A DNA stretch of 64,000 nt from an uncultured Bacteroidales bacterium (GCA_937892095.1 CALAVC010000057.1:5151-69150); one strand, 5' to 3'; numbered from the stretch's first letter, positions 52,633 to 61,950 are shown. Translations and numbers: made by a program. Notes: generated from the sequence alone by a model not told the origin.

Positions 52633-55112
52633 ACATCGAAAGGCTGGCAGAGCTGCCAGCAATGGGAATAGCTAAGAAGCTAAACGAGACACTGGACGAG
52701 AATGGTTGCGTGGTGGTGACGGCACCTCCGGGAGCTGGCAAGTCGACTGTCCTACCACTGACGATACGTGAGCGGAAAGGGAATGAGGGGAAGGTCATCA
52801 TGTTGGAGCCGAGGCGCATTGCAGCACGCCAGGTGGCAGAGCGATTGGCAGAGAACATGGGTGAGAGGACTGGCGAGACGGTGGGTTATAGGATACGTTT
52901 TGAGAGTCGGACGAGCGAAAAGACAGCAATTGAGGTTGTAACAGAGGGAATATTGACAAAGATGTTGACTTCGGACCCGACGCTTGAAGGCGTAGGGACG
53001 ATTATCTTTGACGAGTTTCATGAGAGGAGTATTAATGCTGACGTGGCACTTGCGATGGCGCGAGAGGTTCAGCAGACGATACGCCCAGACTTGCGGATAG
53101 TAATTATGTCGGCCACAATTGAGACGGAAGAGATATGTAGGGAGCTACAAGCTCCACTGATTGAGTGCGAGGGACGGAGACACGAGGTAAGGATTGTACA
53201 CACAGAGGAATGCGATGCGGAGACGGTCGTGGAGGTGGTAAGCGAGGTGGTGCAGCGAGCGCATGGGGAGAACGATGGCGACATGCTGGTGTTCTTGCCT
53301 GGCGAGGCGGAGATAAGGCGTGTGGAAGAGAACTTGCGGGGACGAATGGGAGCGACACGAGTCTTGCCACTGTATGGCATGATGAGCATTGGCGAACAGA
53401 GACGAGCCATCTTGCCGAGCAAAAGTGGCGAGCGAAAGATTGTGCTTGCGACACCGATTGCGGAGACGTCGCTCACGATAGAGGGCGTGCGAGTGGTGGT
53501 GGACAGTGGTCTGTGCAGACAGATGGTGTATGACCAAAGGAGCTCGACGAACAGACTTGAGACGACAAGGATAAGCATGGACATGGCGACACAACGAACT
53601 GGCAGAGCAGGCAGAACGGCGGACGGAGTGTGCTATAGACTGTGGAGCACTGCGACAGAACAGAGAATGAAAGAGACGCGAGTGCCAGAGATTTTGACGG
53701 CGGACTTTGCGCCGACGATGCTTGACTTGGCAGTGTGGGGGACGAGAGACGCTGAGAAAATGATGTGGATAACGAAGCCGACAAAGTCGAGCATAGAGGA
53801 TGCGAAAGAGTTGTTGCTGAGCCTTGGAGCGATTGACGAAGAGGGAAAGATTAGTGCACATGGGCGTCGGCTGTCGGACGTGCCGTGCCACCCACGTATG
53901 GCTCAAATGATTGTGAAGGCTCGGACGGAAGAAGAGAGAGCGTTGGCAACAGACATTGCGGCACTGATTGAGGAAAGAGACCCGATGGCGAAGAGCGAGA
54001 GTAGCGCGGACATAAACATTAGGATTGACGAGCTGAGGAGAGGGCGAAGAAACGGGACGTTGAACAAAAAAATGATGCGCATTGAACGTGTGGCAGAGCA
54101 ATATAGACGAATTGCGAAGACGAGCGAGAATAACGATGAACACGAGGTTGAGACGACAGGCGCACTGATTGCGTCGGCATACCCAGAGAGAGTGGCGTCG
54201 GCTGTGCAGGGGCGACGAGGGCTTTATATGCTTAGCAACGGGAACATGGCGACGGTGGATAGAGAGGACGAACTGTGTGTGGAAGACTGGATTGCGGTTG
54301 CCAACGTGAATATGCGAGGAGACAGGAATGGAAAGATATTTTTGGCATCGAAAGTGGAGCCGAGCGACCTGAGGGACTTGCTACGGGAGCGGGAACGAAT
54401 AGAGTGGGACGCGAAGCAAGGTTGCGTCGTGGCACAGAAGGAATATAAGATTGGACGGCTAACATTGGGCACAAGACCTGTGCAGGTGAGCCGAGAACAG
54501 ATTGTGGAGACGATATGCAAGGCTGCGCGGCTGGACGGGGAGCGGATGCTTGACTTTGGAGGGGCGGAGCAACTACAGAGGCGCGTGGAGTGCGTCAGAG
54601 CGTGGCACCCCGAAATGGGTGTGGAAGACATCGGAACGGAGGAGGCGTTGCGGAGAGTGGACGAATGGCTGCCACTCTATATAGGCAACGCGAGTACGAC
54701 GGCTGAACTGCGAAAGATTGACATGAGCGAAGCACTTATGAGCCTGCTGAGCTACGAGCATAGGCAAGCAGTTGAAAGGCTTGCACCGACACACATAGTC
54801 GTGCCAACGGGTAGCAAAATAAAAGTTGAATATAGGAGTGCGGAACTGCCACCAGTGGTCAGAGTCAGACTGCAAGAGATGTTTGGACAGATGGATACGC
54901 CGAGAGTGGACGAGGGCCGAAGAGAGGTCTTGCTGGAGCTTTTGTCGCCTGGCTATAAGGCAGTGCAAACGACACAGGACTTGCGGAGCTTTTGGAAAGA
55001 GGGGTATTTTGAGGTGCGCAAAGAACTTAGGCGACGATACCCGAAGCACTATTGGCCAGATGAGCCAGAGAGTGCGGAGGCGGTGCGAGGCGTGAGAAGA
55101 GAGACGAGATAG
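52623..55112 (+). CDS. hrpB: ATP-dependent RNA helicase HrpB (DEAH family)
   Basis: 829 residues, typical for HrpB. Walker A is APPGAGKST at 34-42. Motif II is DEFH at 130-133, the HrpB variant of DEAH. Motif III is SAT at 163-165 and motif VI is QRTGRAGR at 324-331. A helicase-associated helical region follows. The C-terminal HrpB domain is recognised by the stretch with RLQEMFGQMDTPRV, LLSPGYKAVQTTQDLRSFW and RRRYPKHYWPDEP. The cellular role of HrpB is poorly defined, and it is generally dispensable. The ATG lies inside the hisA 3' end, so expression follows hisA. It ends 41 bases before the convergent flippase-like gene. A weak 6-bp hairpin covers the stop codon. Confidence 0.95.
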   Translation: MPIDIERLAELPAMGIAKKLNETLDENGCVVVTAPPGAGKSTVLPLTIRERKGNEGKVIMLEPRRIAARQVAERLAENMGERTGETVGYRIRFESRTSEKTAIEVVTEGILTKMLTSDPTLEGVGTIIFDEFHERSINADVALAMAREVQQTIRPDLRIVIMSATIETEEICRELQAPLIECEGRRHEVRIVHTEECDAETVVEVVSEVVQRAHGENDGDMLVFLPGEAEIRRVEENLRGRMGATRVLPLYGMMSIGEQRRAILPSKSGERKIVLATPIAETSLTIEGVRVVVDSGLCRQMVYDQRSSTNRLETTRISMDMATQRTGRAGRTADGVCYRLWSTATEQRMKETRVPEILTADFAPTMLDLAVWGTRDAEKMMWITKPTKSSIEDAKELLLSLGAIDEEGKISAHGRRLSDVPCHPRMAQMIVKARTEEERALATDIAALIEERDPMAKSESSADINIRIDELRRGRRNGTLNKKMMRIERVAEQYRRIAKTSENNDEHEVETTGALIASAYPERVASAVQGRRGLYMLSNGNMATVDREDELCVEDWIAVANVNMRGDRNGKIFLASKVEPSDLRDLLRERERIEWDAKQGCVVAQKEYKIGRLTLGTRPVQVSREQIVETICKAARLDGERMLDFGGAEQLQRRVECVRAWHPEMGVEDIGTEEALRRVDEWLPLYIGNASTTAELRKIDMSEALMSLLSYEHRQAVERLAPTHIVVPTGSKIKVEYRSAELPPVVRVRLQEMFGQMDTPRVDEGRREVLLELLSPGYKAVQTTQDLRSFWKEGYFEVRKELRRRYPKHYWPDEPESAEAVRGVRRETR

Positions 55113-55153
55113 AGGCACAACACCTCTACCCTACTCCACTACACACTCTTTTT

Positions 55154-56197
55154 TTATTTTTTGATGTAGGAGCCTGCCCAACGTGGCAAAAGAATGGCAC
55201 CGACGATGAGATAGGGGTAGTAGCTGATGAGACGCCAACAGAAGGCGAGAGCCATGGGAGAGGTGGGGATGTAGGAGCTAAGGAATTCGCGGAAAGCGTA
55301 TTCGGCAAAGCCTGCACCGCCGGGTGTTGGTGCGACGAGCATCGTTATCCACATGACGAGTTGCCTACCAAAGACGATGAGGTTGTCGAGGAGCCCCATG
55401 GAATGAAGTCCGAAGAAAGCGATTATGAGAGCGTTGACGACCCAGTAGCGGGACGTCCAACTGAGGAAAGTGGCTGCGAAGGCTCGGAGCCACTTACGAA
55501 GTGGCCAAGAGCGGAAGTAGCGAGCCGTTTGGACGATGTCTTGTCCGACTGTGGCGATGTCGGTGCGCCAACGACGGAGGAAAGGGAGTCGGAAGATGGT
55601 CAGGAGTAGCCACTTGAGTCCGCGAGGGTTGACGAACATGCCGTAGGAGAGGAGGAGTATGTAGGCGAACTTTATGGCGTAGGCTATCCAAGCGGCACTG
55701 ACGACGGCAGTGGTTACGTCGCCGAAGATGTTGGAGTAGCCAATGGAGAAGATTATGACGGGGAACATGAGGGCGAAGTAGACTTCGTCGAGGAAAGAAG
55801 TTACCATGACGATGCCGGTGCTTCGGCCTGCACTGATGCCTTCGCGGTTGACAAAGAAGAGAGCGACGCTGGTGCCACCGATGGCAGAAGGGGTTACGGC
55901 AGAGGCGAACTCCCAGAGCATGATTATGCGGAATGCGGCGCTCCACGATAGGTCGCCATCGCTAAGGAGTCGGATACGGACGATGTAGCCAAAGTCGCGC
56001 CCAGCCATGAAGAGTGCGGCAACGATGAGCCAAATGATGGTGTTGCGAGTGAAGACAAAAGCATCGAAGGTTTCGGGTTGGTATTCGCGACTAAAGAGCC
56101 AAGCAGTAGCGGCTAAGCCGATGAGGATTGGTATGGATATTTTCCACGATGAGAGACCTTGGAGAGGTGCTGGACGTTCTTCGATTATTTTTGCCAT
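55154..56197 (-). CDS. Flippase-like integral membrane protein (lysylphosphatidylglycerol synthase transmembrane / UPF0104 family)
   Basis: 347 residues starting MAKIIEERPAP with six or more hydrophobic helices. Family signatures include the conserved FGYIVRIRLL region, the EFASAVTPSAIGGTSVALFF segment (a conserved 'TP...GG' loop) and LVAPTPGGAGFAEYAF, the second 'PTPGGAGxxE' loop. Proteins of this type are related to the membrane half of MprF and are thought to move lipids or lipid-linked groups. The substrate here is unknown. An upstream in-frame ATG at 56377 would add 60 low-complexity Pro/Thr/Ser residues overlapping the PBP gene, which I treat as spurious. ATG 56197 lies 19 bases after the PBP1A stop, so this is the second gene of an envelope operon. 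Confidence 0.85.
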   Translation of the reverse strand: MAKIIEERPAPLQGLSSWKISIPILIGLAATAWLFSREYQPETFDAFVFTRNTIIWLIVAALFMAGRDFGYIVRIRLLSDGDLSWSAAFRIIMLWEFASAVTPSAIGGTSVALFFVNREGISAGRSTGIVMVTSFLDEVYFALMFPVIIFSIGYSNIFGDVTTAVVSAAWIAYAIKFAYILLLSYGMFVNPRGLKWLLLTIFRLPFLRRWRTDIATVGQDIVQTARYFRSWPLRKWLRAFAATFLSWTSRYWVVNALIIAFFGLHSMGLLDNLIVFGRQLVMWITMLVAPTPGGAGFAEYAFREFLSSYIPTSPMALAFCWRLISYYPYLIVGAILLPRWAGSYIKK

Positions 56198-56216
56198 TGC
56201 GTGCTGATGTTTTTTA

Positions 56217-58664
56217 TCAGAAGTTGAAGATGTCGGTGCCGTGCTGAGAGTCGGAATAAGCAGTAGCGTCGCCGGCAGAGTCATCGGGCGAGGAGGCTGC
56301 TTCGCCTTCATCGGCATTGACACCTTTGTCGGAGCAGTCGAGGGAGAAGTTGATGGTGTTGGGAGCTTCGAAGACATCGGTTGGCTGGACCTCGGTTATG
56401 CTTTCGTCGGCAAAGACTTTGAGTATGAAGCGTCCGAAAACGGGCAGTGCGGAGTTGGAACCTTGTCCGAGGCTCATGGAGTTGAAGTGTATGGCGCGTT
56501 CTTCGCCGCCGACCCAAGAGCCGCAGACGAGGTGTGGCAAGATGGACATGAACCAGCCGTCGGAGTTGTTTTGAGTGGTGCCAGTCTTGCCACCGATTTG
56601 GCATGTGAGTTTGTAGGCTGGTCCGCGGAGTCGGCGAGCTGTGCCTTGGTCGACGACGCCTTGAAGGAGATTGACCATCATATAGGCTGTTTGTTCGTCG
56701 ATTGGTTCGCTTTCGTGTCGGACGGTCTTGGTGATGACGTTGCCATACTTGTCTTCGATTTTATCGACAACGATGGGGTCGATGTGTATGCCTTTGTTGA
56801 CGAAGGTGGCGTAGGCCCCGACCATTTCCAAGAGCATGATGTCGCTTGTGCCGAGGAAGAGCGATGGTACGGGGTCGATGTGTGCGGTTACACCGAGAGC
56901 GTTGATAAGGTTGGCGACTTGCTGTGGGGATGTTCGTTGCATGACGTAGGCTGTTACGTTGTTGTTGGAGTTGGCGAGTCCCCATTTGAGGGAGACCATT
57001 TCGCCGAGTCGTGCATCGCCAGCGTTGCGAGGTGTCCACGTGGTGGTTGTGTTGCCTTCGGCAGGTACGACGAATGTTTGTGGGCTATTGGGTGCCATGT
57101 CGCAAGGAGTGTATCCGACGCCGTCGTGGGCTTCGGAGAATAGCTTGGCGTAGACGAAGGGTTTGATTGTGGAGCCGACTTGTCGTCGTCCTTTGCCGAC
57201 CATGTCGTATTGGAAGAATCGGAAGTTGGGTCCGCCGACATAGGCTTTGACGTGTCCGGAGCGTGGGTCCATGGCCATGAAACCTGCACGAAGGAAGTGC
57301 TTGTGATAGACGACGGAGTCGTAGGGAGACATGATGGTGTCGACTTCGTAGGTTGGCGAGTTCCAGTCGAATACTTTTGTTTCGACGGGCTTTTTCATGT
57401 TGTCCATTATCTTGTTTTCGGACAGTCCTGCGGCTTTGAGTTTGCGCCAACGATCGGAATTGCGTAGGGCACGACGTATCATGGACTCGTATTGTTCGGC
57501 TGTGATGTCGTTGGAGTAGGGGGGATATTTTTTGCCTTTTTGCCCTGCGGTGAATTGTGGTTGTAGGTTGAGCCCGACGTGTTCTTTCATGGCTTCTTCG
57601 GCATAGCGCTGCATACGACTGTCGATGGTGGTGTAGATTTTTAGTCCGTCGCGATAGATGTCGTATTTGGAGCCGTCTGCTTTGACGTTTTTCTCGACCC
57701 AGCCGTAGATGGGGTTGTTGACCCACTGGATGCTGTCGACGATGTAGTCTTGTTGTTGCCAAGATGCGTATTGAGAGCGGTCGGGTTTGGTGGCTTTCAT
57801 TTGTAGGCGGATGTATTCGCGGAGGTAGGGTGCGAGTCCGTCTTTATGGTCGGCGCGTCGGAAGTCGAGAGTGAGTGGGAGGACGCGTAGGGAGTCGAAT
57901 TGGGCTTGAGTGAGGTGGTTTTGTTTGAGCATTTGGCCGAGGACAACGTTGCGTCGTTGGAGGGTGAGTTCGTTTCGTCGGACGGGGTTGTAGAGGGCTG
58001 GGTTCTTGAGCATCCCGACGAGGACGGCGGCTTCTTCGACGCGTAGGTCGGCTACTTTCTTGCCGAAGAAGGTGTAGGACGCGGACTCGATTCCGTAGGC
58101 GTCGTAGACGAATCCGACACGGTTGAGATACATGGCGATGATCTCGTTTTTGGTGTAGGAGCGTTCGAGCTTGGCTGCGATGACCCATTCGTTGAACTTT
58201 TGCATGACGCGCTCAGCCATTCCGCTTGCTGGGTCGTGGAAGAGCATTTTGGCGAGTTGCTGTGTTATGGTGGAGCCACCACCAGAGTCTTTGTTGCGCA
58301 AGACGGCTGTCTTGACGAGGACACGGAAGAGGCTACGGATGTCGATGCCGGAGTGTTCGTAGAATCGTTCGTCTTCGGTGTCGACGAGGGCGTGGACGAG
58401 GTGTGGCGAGAGGTCTTCGAAATCGACTTGCGAGCGGTTTTCGACATAGAACTTGCCGAGTATTTGTCCGTCGGCGGAGTAGACGTCTGTGGCGAGGCTA
58501 CTGCGTGGGTTTTCGAGGTCGGCAAAGGAAGGCATGTATCCGAGGACGCCTTGTGAGAGTAGGATGAAGAAGGCGATGATGGAGATTAGTATGAGAGAGA
58601 CTAATGTCCAGAAGATAAAGACGTACTTTTTGTATGCTGGCTTCATAGGTGTATGGACGGACAA
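56217..58664 (-). CDS. Penicillin-binding protein 1A, bifunctional peptidoglycan synthase
   Basis: 815 residues. It polymerises and cross-links peptidoglycan from the outer face of the inner membrane. The N-terminal membrane anchor is at about 13-37. The GT51 transglycosylase domain follows, with catalytic Glu97 in TEDERFYEHSGID, GGGSTITQQLAK (128-139) and the ERSYTKNEIIAMYLNRV segment. The transpeptidase domain has the active-site S498-T-I-K501, the SxN motif S566-N-N and KTGT at 693-696. All catalytic motifs are intact. The acidic, serine-rich tail of about 45 residues is probably disordered. Met7 (58646) is an alternative start. The flippase-like gene follows by 19 bases. Confidence 0.96.
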   Translation of the reverse strand: MSVHTPMKPAYKKYVFIFWTLVSLILISIIAFFILLSQGVLGYMPSFADLENPRSSLATDVYSADGQILGKFYVENRSQVDFEDLSPHLVHALVDTEDERFYEHSGIDIRSLFRVLVKTAVLRNKDSGGGSTITQQLAKMLFHDPASGMAERVMQKFNEWVIAAKLERSYTKNEIIAMYLNRVGFVYDAYGIESASYTFFGKKVADLRVEEAAVLVGMLKNPALYNPVRRNELTLQRRNVVLGQMLKQNHLTQAQFDSLRVLPLTLDFRRADHKDGLAPYLREYIRLQMKATKPDRSQYASWQQQDYIVDSIQWVNNPIYGWVEKNVKADGSKYDIYRDGLKIYTTIDSRMQRYAEEAMKEHVGLNLQPQFTAGQKGKKYPPYSNDITAEQYESMIRRALRNSDRWRKLKAAGLSENKIMDNMKKPVETKVFDWNSPTYEVDTIMSPYDSVVYHKHFLRAGFMAMDPRSGHVKAYVGGPNFRFFQYDMVGKGRRQVGSTIKPFVYAKLFSEAHDGVGYTPCDMAPNSPQTFVVPAEGNTTTTWTPRNAGDARLGEMVSLKWGLANSNNNVTAYVMQRTSPQQVANLINALGVTAHIDPVPSLFLGTSDIMLLEMVGAYATFVNKGIHIDPIVVDKIEDKYGNVITKTVRHESEPIDEQTAYMMVNLLQGVVDQGTARRLRGPAYKLTCQIGGKTGTTQNNSDGWFMSILPHLVCGSWVGGEERAIHFNSMSLGQGSNSALPVFGRFILKVFADESITEVQPTDVFEAPNTINFSLDCSDKGVNADEGEAASSPDDSAGDATAYSDSQHGTDIFNF

Positions 58665-58845
58665 TTTTTTTTGAGGGGTAAATTTATAATGATTTTGCGA
58701 GATACGGGCTAAATGCGTAAAAATGAGGTTGATATGTAGAAAAGAGGGAGGATTGGGTGTAAGGTGGTGGGAGAAATGTGCAGAGTGGACTTTCCGTCTA
58801 CCCTAAATGGTCGAAAAGTAGGATATGTGTTTGTGAGTGAGGCTA

Positions 58846-58853
58846 TAATTTTG
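58846..58853 (+). promoter_or_regulatory. -7 box upstream of candidate small RNA
   Basis: TAATTTTG, identical to the -7 boxes of pheS, the giant gene, fum and the bactofilin gene. No TTTG lies 19-21 bases upstream. Transcription would start at about 58860 and meet the terminator at 58917-58949. Confidence 0.5.
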
Positions 58854-58859
58854 CATGTG

Positions 58860-58949
58860 TAAAATACTAAGATTAGTAGGTTGATTTTTTGTGGTATATT
58901 TTTTTGATGATGTGGGGTCAGTGTCGCTGAGGACACTGACTCTTTTTTT
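58860..58949 (+). ncRNA. Candidate small RNA or terminated leader upstream of ispH
   Basis: This segment of about 90 bases is bounded by a consensus -7 box and an intrinsic terminator, and contains no open frame of note. The ispH promoter follows the terminator, so the segment is not needed for ispH expression. It could be an independent small RNA, or a leader whose terminator is conditional. No known RNA family was recognised. Confidence 0.35.
58917..58949 (+). terminator. Strong intrinsic terminator between the candidate small RNA and ispH
   Basis: A perfect 9-bp stem (GTCAGTGTC paired with GACACTGAC, 58917-58940) with a GCTGAG loop is followed by TCTTTTTTT. There is no coding gene immediately upstream on this strand, which is what makes it notable. 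Confidence 0.85.
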
Positions 58950-58961
58950 GTGTTAAACGCT

Positions 58962-58969
58962 TATATTTG
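58962..58969 (+). promoter_or_regulatory. ispH operon promoter, -7 box
   Basis: TATATTTG fits TAnnTTTG. The predicted start near 58976 leaves about 20 bases to ATG 58996. No clear -33 element was seen. Confidence 0.5.
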
Positions 58970-58995
58970 TAAAAAAAAGAAATACTGACGCAGGG

Positions 58996-59871
58996 ATGTC
59001 GGTTGAGATAGATACTAATTCAGGTTTTTGTTTTGGAGTTAGGCGAGCCATTGCGACGCTGGAAAAGGGTTTGTCGCAGGGTGAGGAGTTGTATTGTGTT
59101 GGGGACATTGTGCATAATGAGCGAGAGATAGAAAGGCTGACTCAGAGAGGACTTAGGGTGATAGATTCGGCAGAGCTTGGTTTGCTGGAGAGAGGGTCGT
59201 CGGTCCTTTTCAGGGCACATGGAGAGCCACCGAAGTCGTATGCGGCTGTTAGACAGAATGGTTTGCGGCTGACGGATGCGACGTGCCCTGTGGTGCTACA
59301 GTTGCAGCGACGTATTCGCGAAGCCTACGAGCGTATGCGAGAGTGCGACGGGAAGATTATTATATTTGGCAAGAAGGGTCATGCGGAAGTTATTGGGCTT
59401 ATGGGTCAGACGGGAGGAGATTGTGTTTTGATAGAGAACTTGAGTCAGGCGGAGGCTCTGGAAATTGATAGGCCTGTGGAGATTTTTTCGCAGACCACGA
59501 AGAACCCACAGCTATATAGACAGATTGTAGACACACTACGAAGCAGGACGAAACATGATGTAAGGGCACACGATACGGTGTGTAAGCAGATGTCGGCTCG
59601 TGCGGATCATTTGCCACGTTTTGCGGCCTCGCATGAGACGATTGTTTTTGTGGGTGGAGCAAAGAGTTCTAACTCGAAAGCACTATTTGATATTTGTTGC
59701 TCGATTAACCCAGATAGTCATTTTGTGACGTCGGAGAGTGAGGTGCATCAGGAATGGGTTGGTGGCGAAGGGAATGATGTGGGCATAACGGGAGCGACGT
59801 CGACACCCTTGTGGCTTATGCAGAGGGTTAAGGAAACAATAGACGACATGCAAAAGAAATGGAAACAATAA
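58996..59871 (+). CDS. ispH: 4-hydroxy-3-methylbut-2-enyl diphosphate reductase
   Basis: 291 residues. It carries out the last step of the MEP isoprenoid pathway, making IPP and DMAPP with a [4Fe-4S] cluster in the cytoplasm. Cluster ligands are Cys12 (SGFCFGV), Cys97 (DATCPVV) and Cys196 (DTVCKQ), matching the E. coli positions within a residue. The AHGEPP motif (74-79) and the late EWVGGEGNDVGITGATSTP region are also conserved. It is first in an operon: the next gene starts inside its 3' end, overlapping by 13 bases. Confidence 0.97.
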   Translation: MSVEIDTNSGFCFGVRRAIATLEKGLSQGEELYCVGDIVHNEREIERLTQRGLRVIDSAELGLLERGSSVLFRAHGEPPKSYAAVRQNGLRLTDATCPVVLQLQRRIREAYERMRECDGKIIIFGKKGHAEVIGLMGQTGGDCVLIENLSQAEALEIDRPVEIFSQTTKNPQLYRQIVDTLRSRTKHDVRAHDTVCKQMSARADHLPRFAASHETIVFVGGAKSSNSKALFDICCSINPDSHFVTSESEVHQEWVGGEGNDVGITGATSTPLWLMQRVKETIDDMQKKWKQ

Positions 59872-60113
59872 TAGTTGCAATACTTGTCTTGTATGGGCTG
59901 AGCATTGTCTTGAAGCTTGTGGGTCCGTGGCTTATGAGATGGCTACTGGGCAGAGCTGCGAAGAAGATGTTTGCAGACGTGGGAGGCGAGCCTGCGCAAG
60001 AAAAGAGTTCTCCACGACGAGATGGGAACGGAGTTCTCCGCCCTCGGGTCAGAGAGGGGCAAAGCATTTCGGACATACTCGGAGGCGAGTATGTTGACTA
60101 CGAAGAAGTATAG
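59859..60113 (+). CDS. Small membrane-anchored protein, DUF4834-like
   Basis: 84 residues. One N-terminal hydrophobic helix (about 4-32) is followed by a basic, charged tail that ends GGEYVDYEEV. That ending and the size resemble the Bacteroidota DUF4834 family, whose members commonly lie next to sppA. Its function is unknown. It overlaps ispH by 13 bases and precedes sppA by 20 bases, so it belongs to the same operon. Confidence 0.7.
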   Translation: METIIVAILVLYGLSIVLKLVGPWLMRWLLGRAAKKMFADVGGEPAQEKSSPRRDGNGVLRPRVREGQSISDILGGEYVDYEEV

Positions 60114-60133
60114 GCGAATAAATACTCAAAGAG

Positions 60134-61900
60134 ATGAAAATATTTTCTACCATCAAACGCTTTATTTTAATGGTTTTGGCCGTCATAGTTGGTGGCTTAT
60201 GTTTGTTCTTTTTTGTGATTGGGATAGTGGCTGGCGTGGCGGCTTCCTCGTCGACAAAAGAGCAGACGAAAGGTCCGTCGGTGTTGACGCTCAACCTTGA
60301 GGACGAGATTGTGGACCGATCGGTGTCGGACATGCAGTTGTTGGCATCGAGCCTTATGAATGGTCAGAAAGAGGCTATGGGGCTTGACCAGATATTGGAT
60401 GCGCTTCTTTGTGCACAAGATGATGACAATATTACGGGTATTGTCATCAGGGGTCAGGCAGTGAATACAGACTATGCTATTATGAGCGAGCTTCGCAGAG
60501 CGATAGTTGATTTTAGGTCGAATTGTGGTAAACCTGTGTATTTTTACGATAATGGTATTTCGGCGGCAGGGATGTATATAGCATCGGCTGCGGACTCTAT
60601 TTTTATTACACCGTTGGGCAGTGTGGCACTACGTGGAGTGACGTCTAATAAGATGTATTTTAAGGGTTTGGCAGATAAAGTGGGAGTTGGGTTTGACGTT
60701 GTTAAACACGGTCGGTATAAGAGTGCGATTGAAAGTTTTACGCAGAACGACATTAGCAAGGAAGATAGGGAGCAGACGCAGAGGTATGTGGATATGATAT
60801 GGAGGGAGATTCGGGATAGCATTGCGTCGGGCAGGGGCGTGGAGGCGTCTGTGATAGACAAGTATGTTGATGAAATTAAGTATATATCGACGGCGGATTA
60901 TCCGATGGAGATAGGACTTATTGACGGTGCAATGTACAGAGATGAATTTTTGCAACGCTTACGGACGGCTATTGGCATTGAGGAGGACAAAGAGATTCCA
61001 TCGATTAGCATAGCGTCGTATGGAGCGAAAGAAGATGAGGTGGCGAAGCCTAAGAATCAGATTGCGATTGTGTATGCATTGGGCGAAATTAAAGATGGTT
61101 CGAACAAGTCGGATTATAACAACATTTATGGCGAAGATTTGGCTCGAGAACTGCGTAAAGTACGTACCAACGAGGACATAAAGGCGATTGTGTTGCGAGT
61201 GAACTCACCTGGTGGTTCGGCATTGGCGTCGGATATTATATGGCGCGAAGTGAAGTTGACGAGCGAAGTGAAGCCAGTTGTTGTAAGCATGGGTGGGTAT
61301 GCAGCATCGGGAGGATATTATATTTCGTGTGCGGCAGACTTCATCATGGCAGAGAATGCTACATTGACGGGTTCGATAGGAGTCTTTGGACTAATTCCGA
61401 ATATGCAGAAGTTGTCGGAGAATATGGGTGTGTCGCAAGCACCAGTAAGTAGCAATAAGAATCCATTACTTCTGGGTTACAAGTCGTTGACACCGAATCA
61501 GTTGACGACATTACAGAGTTCGGTGGATAACACATACGACACATTTGTAGGTCGGGTGGCAGAAGGGCGTCAGATGAGCCGACAAGCAGTCGATAGCATT
61601 GCGCAAGGCAGGGTGTGGACTGGCTTAGACGCTGTCAGCAACGGCTTGGTAGATGAAATTGGTGGCATATACGAAGCATTAGATGTTGCAGCAGAATTGG
61701 CAAGCCTTGACGGCGACTACGAAGTTGTGGCATTGCCAGAACAAAAAGATTCGCCGTTTGATATGGCTATGCGCATGATGAACGTTCAGAACTTGGTGCA
61801 AACAATATTCCCTCACTTGGCAAGCAAAGCTGACAAAGTCGAGAATATGCTTGAGTATAGCGAGCATGACTTCAATTTTAAGATTATGATGCACATGTAG
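60134..61900 (+). CDS. sppA: Signal peptide peptidase SppA, long (67 kDa) type
   Basis: 588 residues. It degrades cleaved signal peptides in the inner membrane as an oligomeric Ser-Lys protease. An N-terminal membrane helix (about 8-36) is followed by two tandem ClpP-fold domains. The catalytic lysine is K196 (HGRYKSAIE) in the first domain, and the catalytic serine is S392 (GGYAASGGYYIS) in the second. Both are present, as in the E. coli long form. It is third in the ispH operon. Confidence 0.95.
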   Translation: MKIFSTIKRFILMVLAVIVGGLCLFFFVIGIVAGVAASSSTKEQTKGPSVLTLNLEDEIVDRSVSDMQLLASSLMNGQKEAMGLDQILDALLCAQDDDNITGIVIRGQAVNTDYAIMSELRRAIVDFRSNCGKPVYFYDNGISAAGMYIASAADSIFITPLGSVALRGVTSNKMYFKGLADKVGVGFDVVKHGRYKSAIESFTQNDISKEDREQTQRYVDMIWREIRDSIASGRGVEASVIDKYVDEIKYISTADYPMEIGLIDGAMYRDEFLQRLRTAIGIEEDKEIPSISIASYGAKEDEVAKPKNQIAIVYALGEIKDGSNKSDYNNIYGEDLARELRKVRTNEDIKAIVLRVNSPGGSALASDIIWREVKLTSEVKPVVVSMGGYAASGGYYISCAADFIMAENATLTGSIGVFGLIPNMQKLSENMGVSQAPVSSNKNPLLLGYKSLTPNQLTTLQSSVDNTYDTFVGRVAEGRQMSRQAVDSIAQGRVWTGLDAVSNGLVDEIGGIYEALDVAAELASLDGDYEVVALPEQKDSPFDMAMRMMNVQNLVQTIFPHLASKADKVENMLEYSEHDFNFKIMMHM

Positions 61901-61950
61901 ACATAGTCAAAAAATGGTCGATTATGTTTTACATTAAAAAAATGATTATT

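Larger units (their letters stand above)
58665..58995. other. 331-bp intergenic region between divergent PBP1A and ispH genes
   Basis: The right half holds a -7 box (58846-58853), a strong hairpin terminator (58917-58949) and the ispH -7 box (58962-58969), described separately. The left half (58665-58845) presumably contains the PBP1A promoter, but I could not find a good TAnnTTTG match on the minus strand. No open frame here looks real. Confidence 0.6.

Noticed and set aside
55110..55128. Hairpin at the hrpB stop codon as a terminator
   Set aside because: Only six base pairs, and the nearest T-run is about 20 bases further on.
56198..56377. Sixty-residue N-terminal extension of the flippase-like protein
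   Set aside because: It is Pro/Ser/Thr-rich low-complexity sequence that overlaps the PBP1A gene in another frame. MAKIIEERP at 56197 is a natural start 19 bases after the PBP1A stop.
61901..61930. Hairpin after sppA as a terminator
   Set aside because: Eight pairs with one wobble, an 11-base loop and only four T residues. Too weak to call.
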